Assembly (NCBI GenBank): GCA_016716135.1
Contig: JADJWX010000030.1
Coordinates: forward strand, 62,001-126,000
Origin: Lewinellaceae bacterium
GTDB lineage: Bacteria; Bacteroidota; Bacteroidia; Chitinophagales; Saprospiraceae
Reading direction: 5' to 3'
DNA: 64,000 bases
Shown: piece by piece, positions 54,223 to 62,265 of the stretch
Numbering within the stretch: position 1 is the first letter of the stretch
How the letters are laid out: every line of letters starts with the position of its first letter
Notes under the pieces: generated by a model
Seen by the model: only the letters and a program-made list of their open reading frames with translations
Databases searched by the model: none
What the model was told of the DNA's origin: nothing
Made by a program: the position numbers and the translations under genes

Positions 54223-54978
54223 ATGAAAGTACTGTATAAAAACGGCATACTGGCGCTGCTGTTGCTTGCTTTTGCCGGGCCGGCCAATGCACAGGATGCC
54301 CGCGAAATTGTCAAAAAAGCTGATGAAAAAGCCCGGGGTAACAGCTCGATTGCTCAAATGACCATCACCACCGTCCGGCCAAAATGGACCCGGAGTATGG
54401 ACCTGAAAGTCTGGGGCAAAGGCACCGACTATGCCCTGCTGCTGATCCAGTCGCCCGCCAAAGACAAAGGCATAAGTTATCTCAAGCGCAAAAATGAAGT
54501 GTGGAACTGGCTGCCCACGCTCGAACGCACCATCAAATTGCCCCCTTCGATGATGGGCGAATCCTGGATGGGCACCGACTTTACCAACGACGACCTCGTC
54601 AAGGAGGCTTCGGTAGTGGAAGATTATACCCACACGCTGCTCGGTACGGAAAAACAAGCCGGGCGCGACTGCTACAAAATCCAGATGATCCCCAAACCGG
54701 ACGCCGCCATCATCTGGGGCAAGTTGTTGATGTGGATCGATAAAAGCGAATACCTGCAACTGCGCACCGAGTTTTACGACGAAGACGGCGAATTGGTCAA
54801 TACCATGATCGGCTCGGAGGTAAAAAATCTGGGCGGGCGGATGCTGCCGACCCTGGTGGAAATGATCCCGGCCGATAAAAAGGGGCATAAAACCACGATC
54901 ACGTATTCGTCCATCCAGTTTGACCAACCGCTTTCCGACAACTTTTTTACCACCAATAATATGACCAAAGTAAAATAA
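54223..54978 (+). CDS. LolA-like outer-membrane lipoprotein-sorting protein
   Basis: A protein of 251 residues from ATG 54223 with a signal peptide (MKVLYKNGILALLLLAFAGP, cleavage near NAQ). It matches the LolA-like family of COG2834-type outer-membrane lipoprotein-sorting proteins: IVKKADEKARGNSSIAQMTI, LLIQSPAKDKGISYLKRKNE, WNWLPTLERTIKLPPSMMGE and SWMGTDFTNDDLV. It precedes two permeases and an ATPase in one operon (gap of 5 bp to the next gene), so it probably carries a hydrophobic or lipidated cargo to the outer membrane. Confidence 0.85.
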   Translation: MKVLYKNGILALLLLAFAGPANAQDAREIVKKADEKARGNSSIAQMTITTVRPKWTRSMDLKVWGKGTDYALLLIQSPAKDKGISYLKRKNEVWNWLPTLERTIKLPPSMMGESWMGTDFTNDDLVKEASVVEDYTHTLLGTEKQAGRDCYKIQMIPKPDAAIIWGKLLMWIDKSEYLQLRTEFYDEDGELVNTMIGSEVKNLGGRMLPTLVEMIPADKKGHKTTITYSSIQFDQPLSDNFFTTNNMTKVK

Positions 54979-54983
54979 GCACC

Positions 54984-56198
54984 ATGCTGCTCAAACTCGC
55001 CTGGCGCAATATCTGGCGCAACCGAAACCGTTCCCTGATCACCATGAGTGCCATTGCCAGTGCCGTGTTGCTGGCGGTGGCTACCGTGTCGCTGCAACAA
55101 GGGGTATGGGAACACCTGATTAAAAATCTGGTGAGTTTGTACACGGGCTACGCACAGGTGCACGCCAAGGGGTATTGGGACGAGCAAACCCTGGAAAACT
55201 CCTTCGAGATCGATAAAACCGTGGAACAACAAGTAGCCGGCACCCCGGGTGTGAACGCCATCGCACACCGCCTGGAAAGTTTTGCGCTGGCATCCTCCGG
55301 CGACAAAACACGGGGCTGCTTGGTGGTCGGCATCAATCCGGCGGAAGAGGAAAACCTGACCCGGCTGAGCGCAAAGATCCAATCGGGAAGTATGCTTGAG
55401 TCCGGCCAAGATGGCGCCCTGGTAGCCGAAGGACTGGCAGAGAAACTGAACCTTGCACTCGGCGATACGCTGGTGCTGCTTACGCAAGGATACTACGGCA
55501 GCACCGCCGCAATGAAAACACCGATCCGGGGTTTGCTGCACTTCGGCTCGCCGGAGCTCAACAACCAGATTGCCTACATCCCGATCCAGTTGGCCCAGTA
55601 CTGGCTCGATGCGCCGGACAGGGCTACGTCCCTCGTTGTTGGACTTGAACAGGCAGAAGACCTTCCGGCTGTTGCCCGGTCTTTAAAAAAAAGTTTGCCA
55701 AAAACTTACGAGGCGCTGACCTGGAAGGAAATGATGCCCGAGATCAATCAGCATATCGAGGCCGACTCCGCCGGCATGTACATCATGCTCGGCGTGTTGT
55801 ACATGCTCATTTCGTTCGGCATTTTTTCCACTCTGCTTATGATGCTCGCCGAGCGGCAAAGGGAATTCGGGATGCTGAACGCCCTGGGCATGCAGCCCTG
55901 GTCTATCGCCCGGGTCGTGCTTGCCGAAACGGTGTTTCTGACGCTTTGCGGCAGCCTGGCGGGACTGTTGCTCAGCTACCCGCTGGTGTGGTACCTGGCC
56001 GAAAACCCCATTCAACTGGGCGGCGATATGGCGGAGATTTATGAAAAATTCGGCTTTGAGGCCATTTTCCCGGCTACGGTCAAAGCCAAAATATTTGTGG
56101 AACAAACCCTGGTTGTCCTCAGCGTTGGCCTGGTGCTCGCCGTCTATCCGGTTTGGCGGGTGCTGCGGCTGAACGCGGTGGAAGCCATGCGTAATTGA
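54984..56198 (+). CDS. LolC/E-like ABC transporter permease, first copy
   Basis: A protein of 404 residues of the FtsX/MacB type: membrane helix near residue 20 (SLITMSAIASAVLLAVATVS), a large periplasmic domain, then three helices near 270-400 (YMLISFGIFSTLLMMLAERQ, VFLTLCGSLAGLLLSYPLVW). The REFGMLNALGM segment at the coupling helix is conserved. It follows the LolA-like gene by 5 bp. Forms a heterodimer with the permease at 56315 and is powered by the ATPase at 57541. Confidence 0.87.
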   Translation: MLLKLAWRNIWRNRNRSLITMSAIASAVLLAVATVSLQQGVWEHLIKNLVSLYTGYAQVHAKGYWDEQTLENSFEIDKTVEQQVAGTPGVNAIAHRLESFALASSGDKTRGCLVVGINPAEEENLTRLSAKIQSGSMLESGQDGALVAEGLAEKLNLALGDTLVLLTQGYYGSTAAMKTPIRGLLHFGSPELNNQIAYIPIQLAQYWLDAPDRATSLVVGLEQAEDLPAVARSLKKSLPKTYEALTWKEMMPEINQHIEADSAGMYIMLGVLYMLISFGIFSTLLMMLAERQREFGMLNALGMQPWSIARVVLAETVFLTLCGSLAGLLLSYPLVWYLAENPIQLGGDMAEIYEKFGFEAIFPATVKAKIFVEQTLVVLSVGLVLAVYPVWRVLRLNAVEAMRN

Positions 56199-56199
56199 A

Positions 56200-56313
56200 G
56201 GTTTCTGGTTTCTGGTTGGAAGGTTAGAAGGTTTTCACCATCCCATTAAGTCCAGAAACCAGAAACCCTCCAACCAGTAACCTGAAACCAGTAACCAGTA
56301 ACCAGTAACCCAA
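56200..56313 (+). repeat. Hairpin and CCAGTAA repeats between two permease genes
   Basis: GGTTTCTGGTTTCTGG (56200-56215) and CCAGAAACCAGAAACC (56252-56267) are perfect inverted repeats with a 36-nt loop. They are followed by four CCAGTAA-type units up to 56309. The tract fills the 116-bp gap of an operon whose other gaps are 5 and 14 bp, so it may tune expression of the second permease. No promoter box was seen. Confidence 0.75.
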
Positions 56314-56314
56314 T

Positions 56315-57526
56315 ATGCTAACAATCATTGCCTGGCGGAATTTATGGCGCAACCGGACGCGCAGCCTGATTATCACGACATCCGTGGCACTGGGAATGTG
56401 GGCCGGCACCTTTATCATGGCGATCTACTTCGGCATGGGCGAGGCCAGGCTGCGGATTGCCATCGACAACGAGGTTTCGCATATTCAGGTGCATCACCCG
56501 GGTTTTGCCGACGACAAAGAGGCAAAGTACAATATGCCGATGGACAGCCTCGCTCGTGTTTTTCAAAAAATACCCGCCATCAGGGCGTTCAGCCTGCGCA
56601 GCGTGACCACCGGCATGCTGGCCACCACGTCCGGCAGTCAGGGCATCCAGGTGAACGGCGTCGATCCGGCTGCCGAACAGGCCACCCGGGGCATGCAGAA
56701 TTTTGTTCAGGACGGCGACTACCTCGACCCTGCGCAACGCAACCGGGTACTGGTGAGCACCAAACTGGCGAAAAAACTAAAATTGGAAATCGGAAACAAA
56801 ATTGTACTTACCCTGCTCGACACGGCAAACAACATTACTGCCGGCGCCTTTCGAATTTGCGGGTTGTACCACACCAATAATGCCCCGTTGGACGAGTTGA
56901 ATGTTTTTGTTCGAAAAACCGATCTCGACCGCCTGATCGGCACGGACGGGCGGGCACACGAGGCTGCCATTCTGCTCCACCGCGATGATGATCTTGACCC
57001 GGTTTTTCAACAATTAAAACAAGCGCTCCCCCAACTTCAGATCGAACGCTGGCAGGAAATTTCACCCGAAACGGCACTGGTACTGTCGTCGCTGGATACG
57101 TACTCGCTGGTTTTTATCTTCATCATTCTGCTGGCCTTGTCTTTTGGCATTATCAATACCATGCTGATGGCCGTGCTGGAGCGCACCCGCGAGATCGGGA
57201 TGCTTATGGCTGTCGGTATGAACAAACTCCGGGTATTTGGCATGGTCGTCTTGGAAACCATAATGCTGGCCGTGATCGGCGCCCCCGCAGGCTTGCTGGC
57301 TGCCTGGCTGACGACACTTTGGCTCGGCCACACCGGCATCAATCTGGGGGCCATAATGGGGGAATCACTCCGCGATTTCGGCTATGCGCCGGTGATTTAT
57401 CCCGTGCTGCCCTGGCACAATGTCGTTCAAACCATGCAACTCGTGCTGCTCACCGCCGTGGTGGCCGCCATTTTTCCGGCGCTGAAAGCCCTGCGGCTGA
57501 AACCGGTGGAGGCAATCCGAACATAA
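56315..57526 (+). CDS. LolC/E-like ABC transporter permease, second copy
   Basis: A protein of 403 residues from ATG 56315, same FtsX/MacB layout as the neighbour at 54984: first helix (SLIITTSVALGMWAGTFIMA), a periplasmic domain with DPAAEQATRGMQNFV, then helices at about 260-400 (LVFIFIILLALSFGIINTML, REIGMLMAVGMNKLRVF). The two are distant paralogues. It pairs with that permease and the ATPase at 57541 in a MacB/LolCDE-like complex that extracts or exports lipid-linked cargo. Confidence 0.87.
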   Translation: MLTIIAWRNLWRNRTRSLIITTSVALGMWAGTFIMAIYFGMGEARLRIAIDNEVSHIQVHHPGFADDKEAKYNMPMDSLARVFQKIPAIRAFSLRSVTTGMLATTSGSQGIQVNGVDPAAEQATRGMQNFVQDGDYLDPAQRNRVLVSTKLAKKLKLEIGNKIVLTLLDTANNITAGAFRICGLYHTNNAPLDELNVFVRKTDLDRLIGTDGRAHEAAILLHRDDDLDPVFQQLKQALPQLQIERWQEISPETALVLSSLDTYSLVFIFIILLALSFGIINTMLMAVLERTREIGMLMAVGMNKLRVFGMVVLETIMLAVIGAPAGLLAAWLTTLWLGHTGINLGAIMGESLRDFGYAPVIYPVLPWHNVVQTMQLVLLTAVVAAIFPALKALRLKPVEAIRT

Positions 57527-57540
57527 AAAATCAACACCAT

Positions 57541-58242
57541 ATGCAAACCGTAATAGACGCCCACAACATTTCAAAAGTGTACAACCCGGATACCATTCCG
57601 GTGCATGCCGTGAACAGTGTGCACCTGCACTTGAACCGGGGAGAATTCACGGCGCTGGTGGGTCCTTCCGGCTCGGGAAAAACTACCCTGCTCAATATTA
57701 TCGGCGGGCTGGATGCACCTACAGAGGGACAGGTTGTGATCAACGGGATTAATATCTCCGAGCTGAAACCCAACCAACTGATCAACTTCCGGTTGCACAA
57801 TATCGGCTTTGTGTTTCAGGCCTTTAACCTGATCCCGGTACTTACAGCCAGCGAAAATGTGGAATTTATCATGCTGTTGCAAAAACGGCCCAAAGCGGAA
57901 CGCACGCGGCGGGTACACGAGCTGCTGGCTTCAGTAGGATTGTCGGATAAACTTAACGTTCGGCCCAGCCAGCTATCAGGCGGTCAGCAGCAGCGGGTGG
58001 CGGTCGCACGAGCCCTCGCTTCCCGGCCACAATTCATTCTCGCCGATGAGCCTACTGCCAACCTCGACAGCCACTCGGCCGCCACCCTGCTCGACATAAT
58101 GGAAAAAATGAACCGTGAGGAAGCCATCACTTTCCTGTTTTCAACGCACGACCAACGCGTGATCGACCGCGCACGCCGGGTAATCACCCTGGTGGACGGA
58201 CGCATTGAAAACGACAGCGCAGCCACCCAAATCAGGCATTGA
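57541..58242 (+). CDS. LolD-like ABC transporter ATPase
   Basis: A protein of 233 residues from ATG 57541 (MQTVIDAHNISKVY); a longer frame that starts at 57319 inside the permease gene is rejected. Walker A GPSGSGKTT near 41, signature LSGGQQQRVAVARAL near 145, Walker B FILADEPTANLD, H-loop FLFSTHDQRV. Standard MacB/LolD type. It ends 11 bp inside the convergent gene on the other strand. Provides ATP hydrolysis for the two permeases. Confidence 0.94.
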   Translation: MQTVIDAHNISKVYNPDTIPVHAVNSVHLHLNRGEFTALVGPSGSGKTTLLNIIGGLDAPTEGQVVINGINISELKPNQLINFRLHNIGFVFQAFNLIPVLTASENVEFIMLLQKRPKAERTRRVHELLASVGLSDKLNVRPSQLSGGQQQRVAVARALASRPQFILADEPTANLDSHSAATLLDIMEKMNREEAITFLFSTHDQRVIDRARRVITLVDGRIENDSAATQIRH

Positions 58243-58657
58243 AAAAATCTTTCACCGCAGCCACGATCTGGTTTTGCGTCATCGAATCTGCCGGATGCAC
58301 CGATTTAACCTGCGGGTGAAAATGCTTAATGTTTTTTATCACCTGCTGTAAGCCGGTTTTTGCCTCCGCCGGCCCGAAGATCATCAACTCGTCTGCCTGC
58401 GGATCGATAGCGCCCAGAATGGCTTCGAAGTACTGTTTTTCAGCTTGTTTCCGGCGCGCCAGGAAAGCCTGTTCATTGATTGCCATGTGCGGACCCCAAG
58501 GCGTATTACTGCGCGAGCCGCCTTTGGGCACGCCCCACTCAATCTCGGATTGAATGTGCCTGACTTCCGGCTTGTTATTTTCTTCGCCTTCCAGTATAAC
58601 CACCCATGCTTCCTTGAAGTCCAGCCATATCCCGATTTGCTTCTTGATGGTAGTCAT
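58232..58657 (-). CDS. Conserved hypothetical protein, possibly eRF1/host-attachment-like fold
   Basis: A protein of 141 residues from ATG 58657 (MTTIKKQIGIWLDFKEAWVV). The middle EWGVPKGGSRSNTPWGPHMA and the late strand DELMIFGPAEAKTGLQQVIK resemble proteins of the translation-factor-like/host-attachment superfamily (bacterial eRF1-like), but identity is weak. It converges on the LolD-like gene and overlaps it by 11 bp at the 3' ends. Cytosolic, function unknown. Confidence 0.6.
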   Translation of the reverse strand: MTTIKKQIGIWLDFKEAWVVILEGEENNKPEVRHIQSEIEWGVPKGGSRSNTPWGPHMAINEQAFLARRKQAEKQYFEAILGAIDPQADELMIFGPAEAKTGLQQVIKNIKHFHPQVKSVHPADSMTQNQIVAAVKDFFNA

Positions 58658-58767
58658 ATGCTTGTGTGTTTTATTACACAAAACTAACGTCTCCACAAAC
58701 TCAAATGTTTAACCGGCGTCAACATCAACCGTGATTTTAAGCAGGTTTTGGGGCTTGCCATCCTGAT

Positions 58768-58826
58768 CCATCAGTTGCCTTCTTCCGGTCGACTTGCCAA
58801 GTCGACCGGAAGAAGGCAACTGATGG
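58768..58826. repeat. Perfect 28-bp inverted repeat
   Basis: Arms 58768-58795 and 58799-58826 are exact reverse complements; the loop is GCC. The core reads GGTCGACTTGCCAAGTCGACC. It lies just downstream of the YceI gene that ends at 58846 (minus strand) and could end its transcript, though no T-run follows. Its GACTT-x-AAGTC centre is like that of the hairpins at 53208. Confidence 0.95.
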
Positions 58827-58845
58827 AACTTATCCAAAACACACG

Positions 58846-59391
58846 TTATGCAACCTTGCTCAATTGGACATTCAGCACCAGGCGCACTTCGTCGCTGACG
58901 ACCACGCTGCCGGCCTCGGTAAGCGCATTCCACTTTAAACCGAACTCCTTGCGGCTGATCTTGCCCGAAATTTCAAAGCCTGCTTTGGTATTGCCGTACG
59001 GATCGACTGCTGTGCCGTTGTACTCCACATCGAGCGTAACCGGCTTGGTTATATCGCGGATGGTCAGGTCGCCCTTCAATTGGTACGTACCATCAGCTTT
59101 TTTGTCAAATGCTGTAGACTGAAAGGTCAGTTTGGGGAATTTTTCGGCATTGAAAAAATCGTCGGATTTGAGGTGCGCATCCCGCTGTTCGTTATTCGTG
59201 CTGATGCTGTCGACATCGGCGGAAAATTGAATTTCGGCATCTTCAAAATCGTCGCCATCGGCATCCACCGTGGCGTCGAATTTCCCGAAGGAGCCCGTGA
59301 CGGTCGAAACCATCATGTGTTTTACCTTAAAATGAATTTCGGAGTGGGCAGTGTCAATTTTCCAGGTTGTTTTTACTGCTGTGTTTGTCAT
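58846..59391 (-). CDS. YceI family protein without signal peptide
   Basis: A protein of 181 residues starting MTNTAVKTTWKIDTAHSEIH. The lipocalin-like YceI fold is clear: HSEIHFKVKHMMVSTVTGSF, HLKSDDFFNAEKFPKLTFQS, GDLTIRDITKPVTLDVEYNG and KISRKEFGLKWNALTE. Unlike the copy at 38946 it has no signal peptide and is presumably cytosolic. YceI proteins bind polyisoprenoids; the role here is unknown. Confidence 0.93.
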   Translation of the reverse strand: MTNTAVKTTWKIDTAHSEIHFKVKHMMVSTVTGSFGKFDATVDADGDDFEDAEIQFSADVDSISTNNEQRDAHLKSDDFFNAEKFPKLTFQSTAFDKKADGTYQLKGDLTIRDITKPVTLDVEYNGTAVDPYGNTKAGFEISGKISRKEFGLKWNALTEAGSVVVSDEVRLVLNVQLSKVA

Positions 59392-59510
59392 GATATTCTA
59401 TTTGTTTGAAAATTTTAAAAAATGCTTGACAGGGCCCATCAGGCGTGCAGGCCCGTGGGTAATTGGTTTTTCAGGGTTTAAGCAGGGTTGTGGTGTGGTT
59501 GCGCCGATTA

Positions 59511-60407
59511 TCAGCCGACTTTCATTGGCACTTCCATCAACAGGATCTTGGCATCGCTGTCGGCACTTATGGTAATTTTTTCAGTATCCCAGATGCCGAA
59601 ACCATCGCGTTTGTTGAGGGTTTGCCCTTCGATGGTTACATCGCCGTCGAGCACGAAGGCGTACACACCATTGCCGGTGCGTTTGAGGGTGTAACTGGTT
59701 TTGTGACCTTTTTCCAGGTTGCCCATGTGAAACCAGGCGTCTTGGTTGATCCAGACGCCATCGTCGTCCGGGTTGGGCGAAAGGATTTGGAACAGCTGGT
59801 TTTTCAGCTCCTTGTTATTCAGGGTGATCTGGTCGTAGCGTGGAGTTACATTCCGCTCTTTCGGGAAGACCCAGATTTGCAGGAATTTCACCTCCTTGTC
59901 GCCGTTTTTGTTGTACTCGCTGTGGGTGATTCCGGTCCCGGCGCTCATCACCTGCACATCGCCCTTGCGGATCACCGCCACGTTGCCCATGCTGTCTTTG
60001 TGCTCCAGGTCGCCCTCCAGTGGAATGGAAATGATCTCCATGTTATCGTGCGGGTGCGTCCCGAAACCTTTACCGGGCGCCACGCGGTCGTCGTTCAACA
60101 CACGCAGGACACCGAAGTGGACCCGCTCGGGGTTATAGTAGTTGGCAAAGCTGAAGGTATGGTGCGAGTTAAGCCAGCCGTGATCGGCATGCCCGCGGGA
60201 GTCGGCTTTATGCAAAACGGTTTTCATTGTCTTATGTTCATTATTTGGCAAATGATTGAATCCCACCTGGGCCTGCGGCACCTGCGCCATCAGTTTGTCG
60301 TAGGTGGAGGTGTTTGGGGCGGCTTTCCTGGCCGACAGCAGGGAACTTCCCGCTGCCACACCCGCTGCGCCGAGCAGCGCTTTTTTGAGAAAACTTTTTC
60401 TTTTCAT
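59511..60407 (-). CDS. Pirin family bicupin with N-terminal leader
   Basis: A protein of 298 residues. From Met60 the sequence is the usual pirin/YhhW type: MKTVLHKADSRGHADHGWLN, SHHTFSFANYYNPERVHFGV and GFGTHPHDNMEIISIPLEGD, with the metal-binding histidines. The 59-residue extension (MKRKSFLKKALLGAAGVAAG) reads like a twin-arginine-like or lipoprotein leader, so the protein may be exported, unlike most pirins. Pirins bind Fe and can have quercetinase activity. The start is uncertain between these two Met. Confidence 0.88.
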   Translation of the reverse strand: MKRKSFLKKALLGAAGVAAGSSLLSARKAAPNTSTYDKLMAQVPQAQVGFNHLPNNEHKTMKTVLHKADSRGHADHGWLNSHHTFSFANYYNPERVHFGVLRVLNDDRVAPGKGFGTHPHDNMEIISIPLEGDLEHKDSMGNVAVIRKGDVQVMSAGTGITHSEYNKNGDKEVKFLQIWVFPKERNVTPRYDQITLNNKELKNQLFQILSPNPDDDGVWINQDAWFHMGNLEKGHKTSYTLKRTGNGVYAFVLDGDVTIEGQTLNKRDGFGIWDTEKITISADSDAKILLMEVPMKVG

Positions 60408-60521
60408 GTTCCGGGTAGTTGTTTACAATTGACAATGCAAAGATGCCGGGTATATCCGGCTGCCGAGATGCAAAAAAGGACGACCTGCATGTAAAAATGT
60501 CGGAAAAGCCTCCGCGACCTT

Positions 60522-61379
60522 TCATTGCATCCGAAACTCAGAAGGCGACACGCCGGTTTGTTTTTTAAAAAACGCGCTGAAATGCAGGGGCTCCTCAAAG
60601 CCGATATTGTAGCCGATTTCCTTGACTGTCAATTCCGTATGCAACAACAAGCGCTTGGCTTCGAGGGTCAGGCGGTCCTGGATCAGTTCTTTGGCGGTCT
60701 TTCCGGTGAGTGTTTTGGCGGTAAAACTCAGGTGTTTGGCCGATATGGGAATTTCGGATGCATAATCTGTTACCTTATGCCACTCCTGAAAATGCCGGTC
60801 GATAAGCGCTTTGAATTCCCGGAGCAGGCAAACACCGCTGTCGCGTTCGTCCAGTTGGACGGCATTCAGCGTCACGCTATTGCTGCAATAGATCAAAAAA
60901 AGCTGGAGCAGGGAACCCAGCGCCCGGCTTTGATAATGGAGGCTTGACTGTTCGATTCGCTCCATTTCGGCCATCAGCCCGGCCAGTTTTTCAAATGTTT
61001 GCGGCTCCACTTCAAGCGGCGGACTGTCGCCAAAAGGCCGGAACAAATTAATGTTGGATATAAAACGTTCCGGGATACTGTTTTCCACCAGGAAATCTTT
61101 GGAAAACGTAAACACCCAACCCTCCGGTTTCGTCGGTGTATGTACCAGATGTACCTGTCCGGGACTCACAAAATGCACCTGGCGCTCCCCAAAATAATGC
61201 GTCCGGTAGTCCACCACATGTTTGCCTGCGGCTTTTTTAATGAGCAAAACCGTGTAATAGGCATGCCGGTGCGGCACTTCGGATTTGCCTTGCATCTGCT
61301 CGAAAATGGCCTCCATGCGTTGCAATTGGAAGGCGCCGTGATGCGGGCGTTGTTCAAGGTGTGCGGCGGTATCGGGCAT
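60522..61379 (-). CDS. AraC family transcriptional regulator
   Basis: A protein of 285 residues. The N-terminal part is a cupin-like ligand-binding domain (HRHAYYTVLLIKKAAGKHVV, FVSPGQVHLVHTPTKPEGWV), the C-terminal 100 residues the double helix-turn-helix (AKHLSFTAKTLTGKTAKELI, ELTVKEIGYNIGFEEPLHFS, then KQTGVSPSEFR). It is upstream of the pirin gene with a 114-bp gap on the same strand and may regulate it. The inducer is unknown. Confidence 0.92.
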   Translation of the reverse strand: MPDTAAHLEQRPHHGAFQLQRMEAIFEQMQGKSEVPHRHAYYTVLLIKKAAGKHVVDYRTHYFGERQVHFVSPGQVHLVHTPTKPEGWVFTFSKDFLVENSIPERFISNINLFRPFGDSPPLEVEPQTFEKLAGLMAEMERIEQSSLHYQSRALGSLLQLFLIYCSNSVTLNAVQLDERDSGVCLLREFKALIDRHFQEWHKVTDYASEIPISAKHLSFTAKTLTGKTAKELIQDRLTLEAKRLLLHTELTVKEIGYNIGFEEPLHFSAFFKKQTGVSPSEFRMQ

Positions 61380-61427
61380 GGCGGGCGGTGTATTTTTTTT
61401 GATAAACAGCTTGACGCCCGCAAAGTT

Positions 61428-62201
61428 TCAGCCGGCCAGGCAGCCCAGGCTTTTCAGCCAGTCGAGCTCTTCCGGCGTGAAGGCCGGTGGTGGGGGCAAC
61501 TCGCTGTAGTTGATTGATTTTTCAAACAAACCCTGCTCGTACATGTCCTTCATAGCCTGACCCAAATCGAGCACACTGTCTTTATCCGGTTTTTTTAAAG
61601 GTACCGGCAAAACGGGCAAGGGATCTTTGACGGTCATTGCCCAAATTTGCGTTTTACCAACCCCAGCCCGCAACAGCGCGACCATGTAATGGCATTTGGG
61701 TAAGTACGGGTGCGCTAATGGACGTTCACCACGCCGAAGCAGGTCGATTTCTATGAGATGCACTCCAGCGTAATGCAGACGCTCCCATTTCTCCCGGTAA
61801 GGTTGCAAGCCCGGTTTGCGCTTATTCACCGGGGAAAGAATTTCAATGGCAGTGATAAGTTTGTTATTTTTTCGGTCCAGGATTTCAACCACAGGAATGT
61901 GTATATCGATGGGTTTAATAGCCGGAAGCACCATTGTTTCCGGTGTAACAGGTACACCATAACTTGCGGCAGATTCCTGCACCCGGCCTGTTTTTTGGAA
62001 AACTTCAACATCGGGATACATAATCCCAATATCTTCCTCCGGTGCTGTGTCAGTAACCGTATACGTGTTCAATTGAATCGTATACGCAGCCGCCAGTCGC
62101 GGGGCCAATTGCACCTTAATTAAATAAGCCAGGCTGTTATGCACATCGGGAAAAAGATGCCCTTCGAGGTAAGGGTCCATGCCGGGAAAAGGAGATTTCA
62201 T
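61428..62201 (-). CDS. DUF4058 family protein
   Basis: A protein of 257 residues from ATG 62201 (MKSPFPGMDPYLEGHLFPDV), the exact opening of the DUF4058 family, common in cyanobacteria and Bacteroidota. Further motifs: EEDIGIMYPDVEVF, ITAIEILSPVNKRKPGLQPY, HLIEIDLLRRGERP. The ExxSPxNK part resembles nuclease-type cores but function is unproven. Divergent from the beta-barrel gene at 62266. Confidence 0.9.
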   Translation of the reverse strand: MKSPFPGMDPYLEGHLFPDVHNSLAYLIKVQLAPRLAAAYTIQLNTYTVTDTAPEEDIGIMYPDVEVFQKTGRVQESAASYGVPVTPETMVLPAIKPIDIHIPVVEILDRKNNKLITAIEILSPVNKRKPGLQPYREKWERLHYAGVHLIEIDLLRRGERPLAHPYLPKCHYMVALLRAGVGKTQIWAMTVKDPLPVLPVPLKKPDKDSVLDLGQAMKDMYEQGLFEKSINYSELPPPPAFTPEELDWLKSLGCLAG

Positions 62202-62265
62202 GGTTTTATTTTTTTCAAAATTAAGGAGATTCCATTGAAAATCTACGTCTAAAAAACAACCACCC

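Noticed and set aside
57319..57540. Longer start for the LolD-like ATPase
   Set aside because: The extension lies inside the permease gene in another frame; the family start at 57541 has good context.
59463..60494. Plus-strand frame of 343 codons
   Set aside because: Opposite the pirin gene, whose histidine motifs are certain. The peptide is composed of VAL/HIS/GLY-rich noise.
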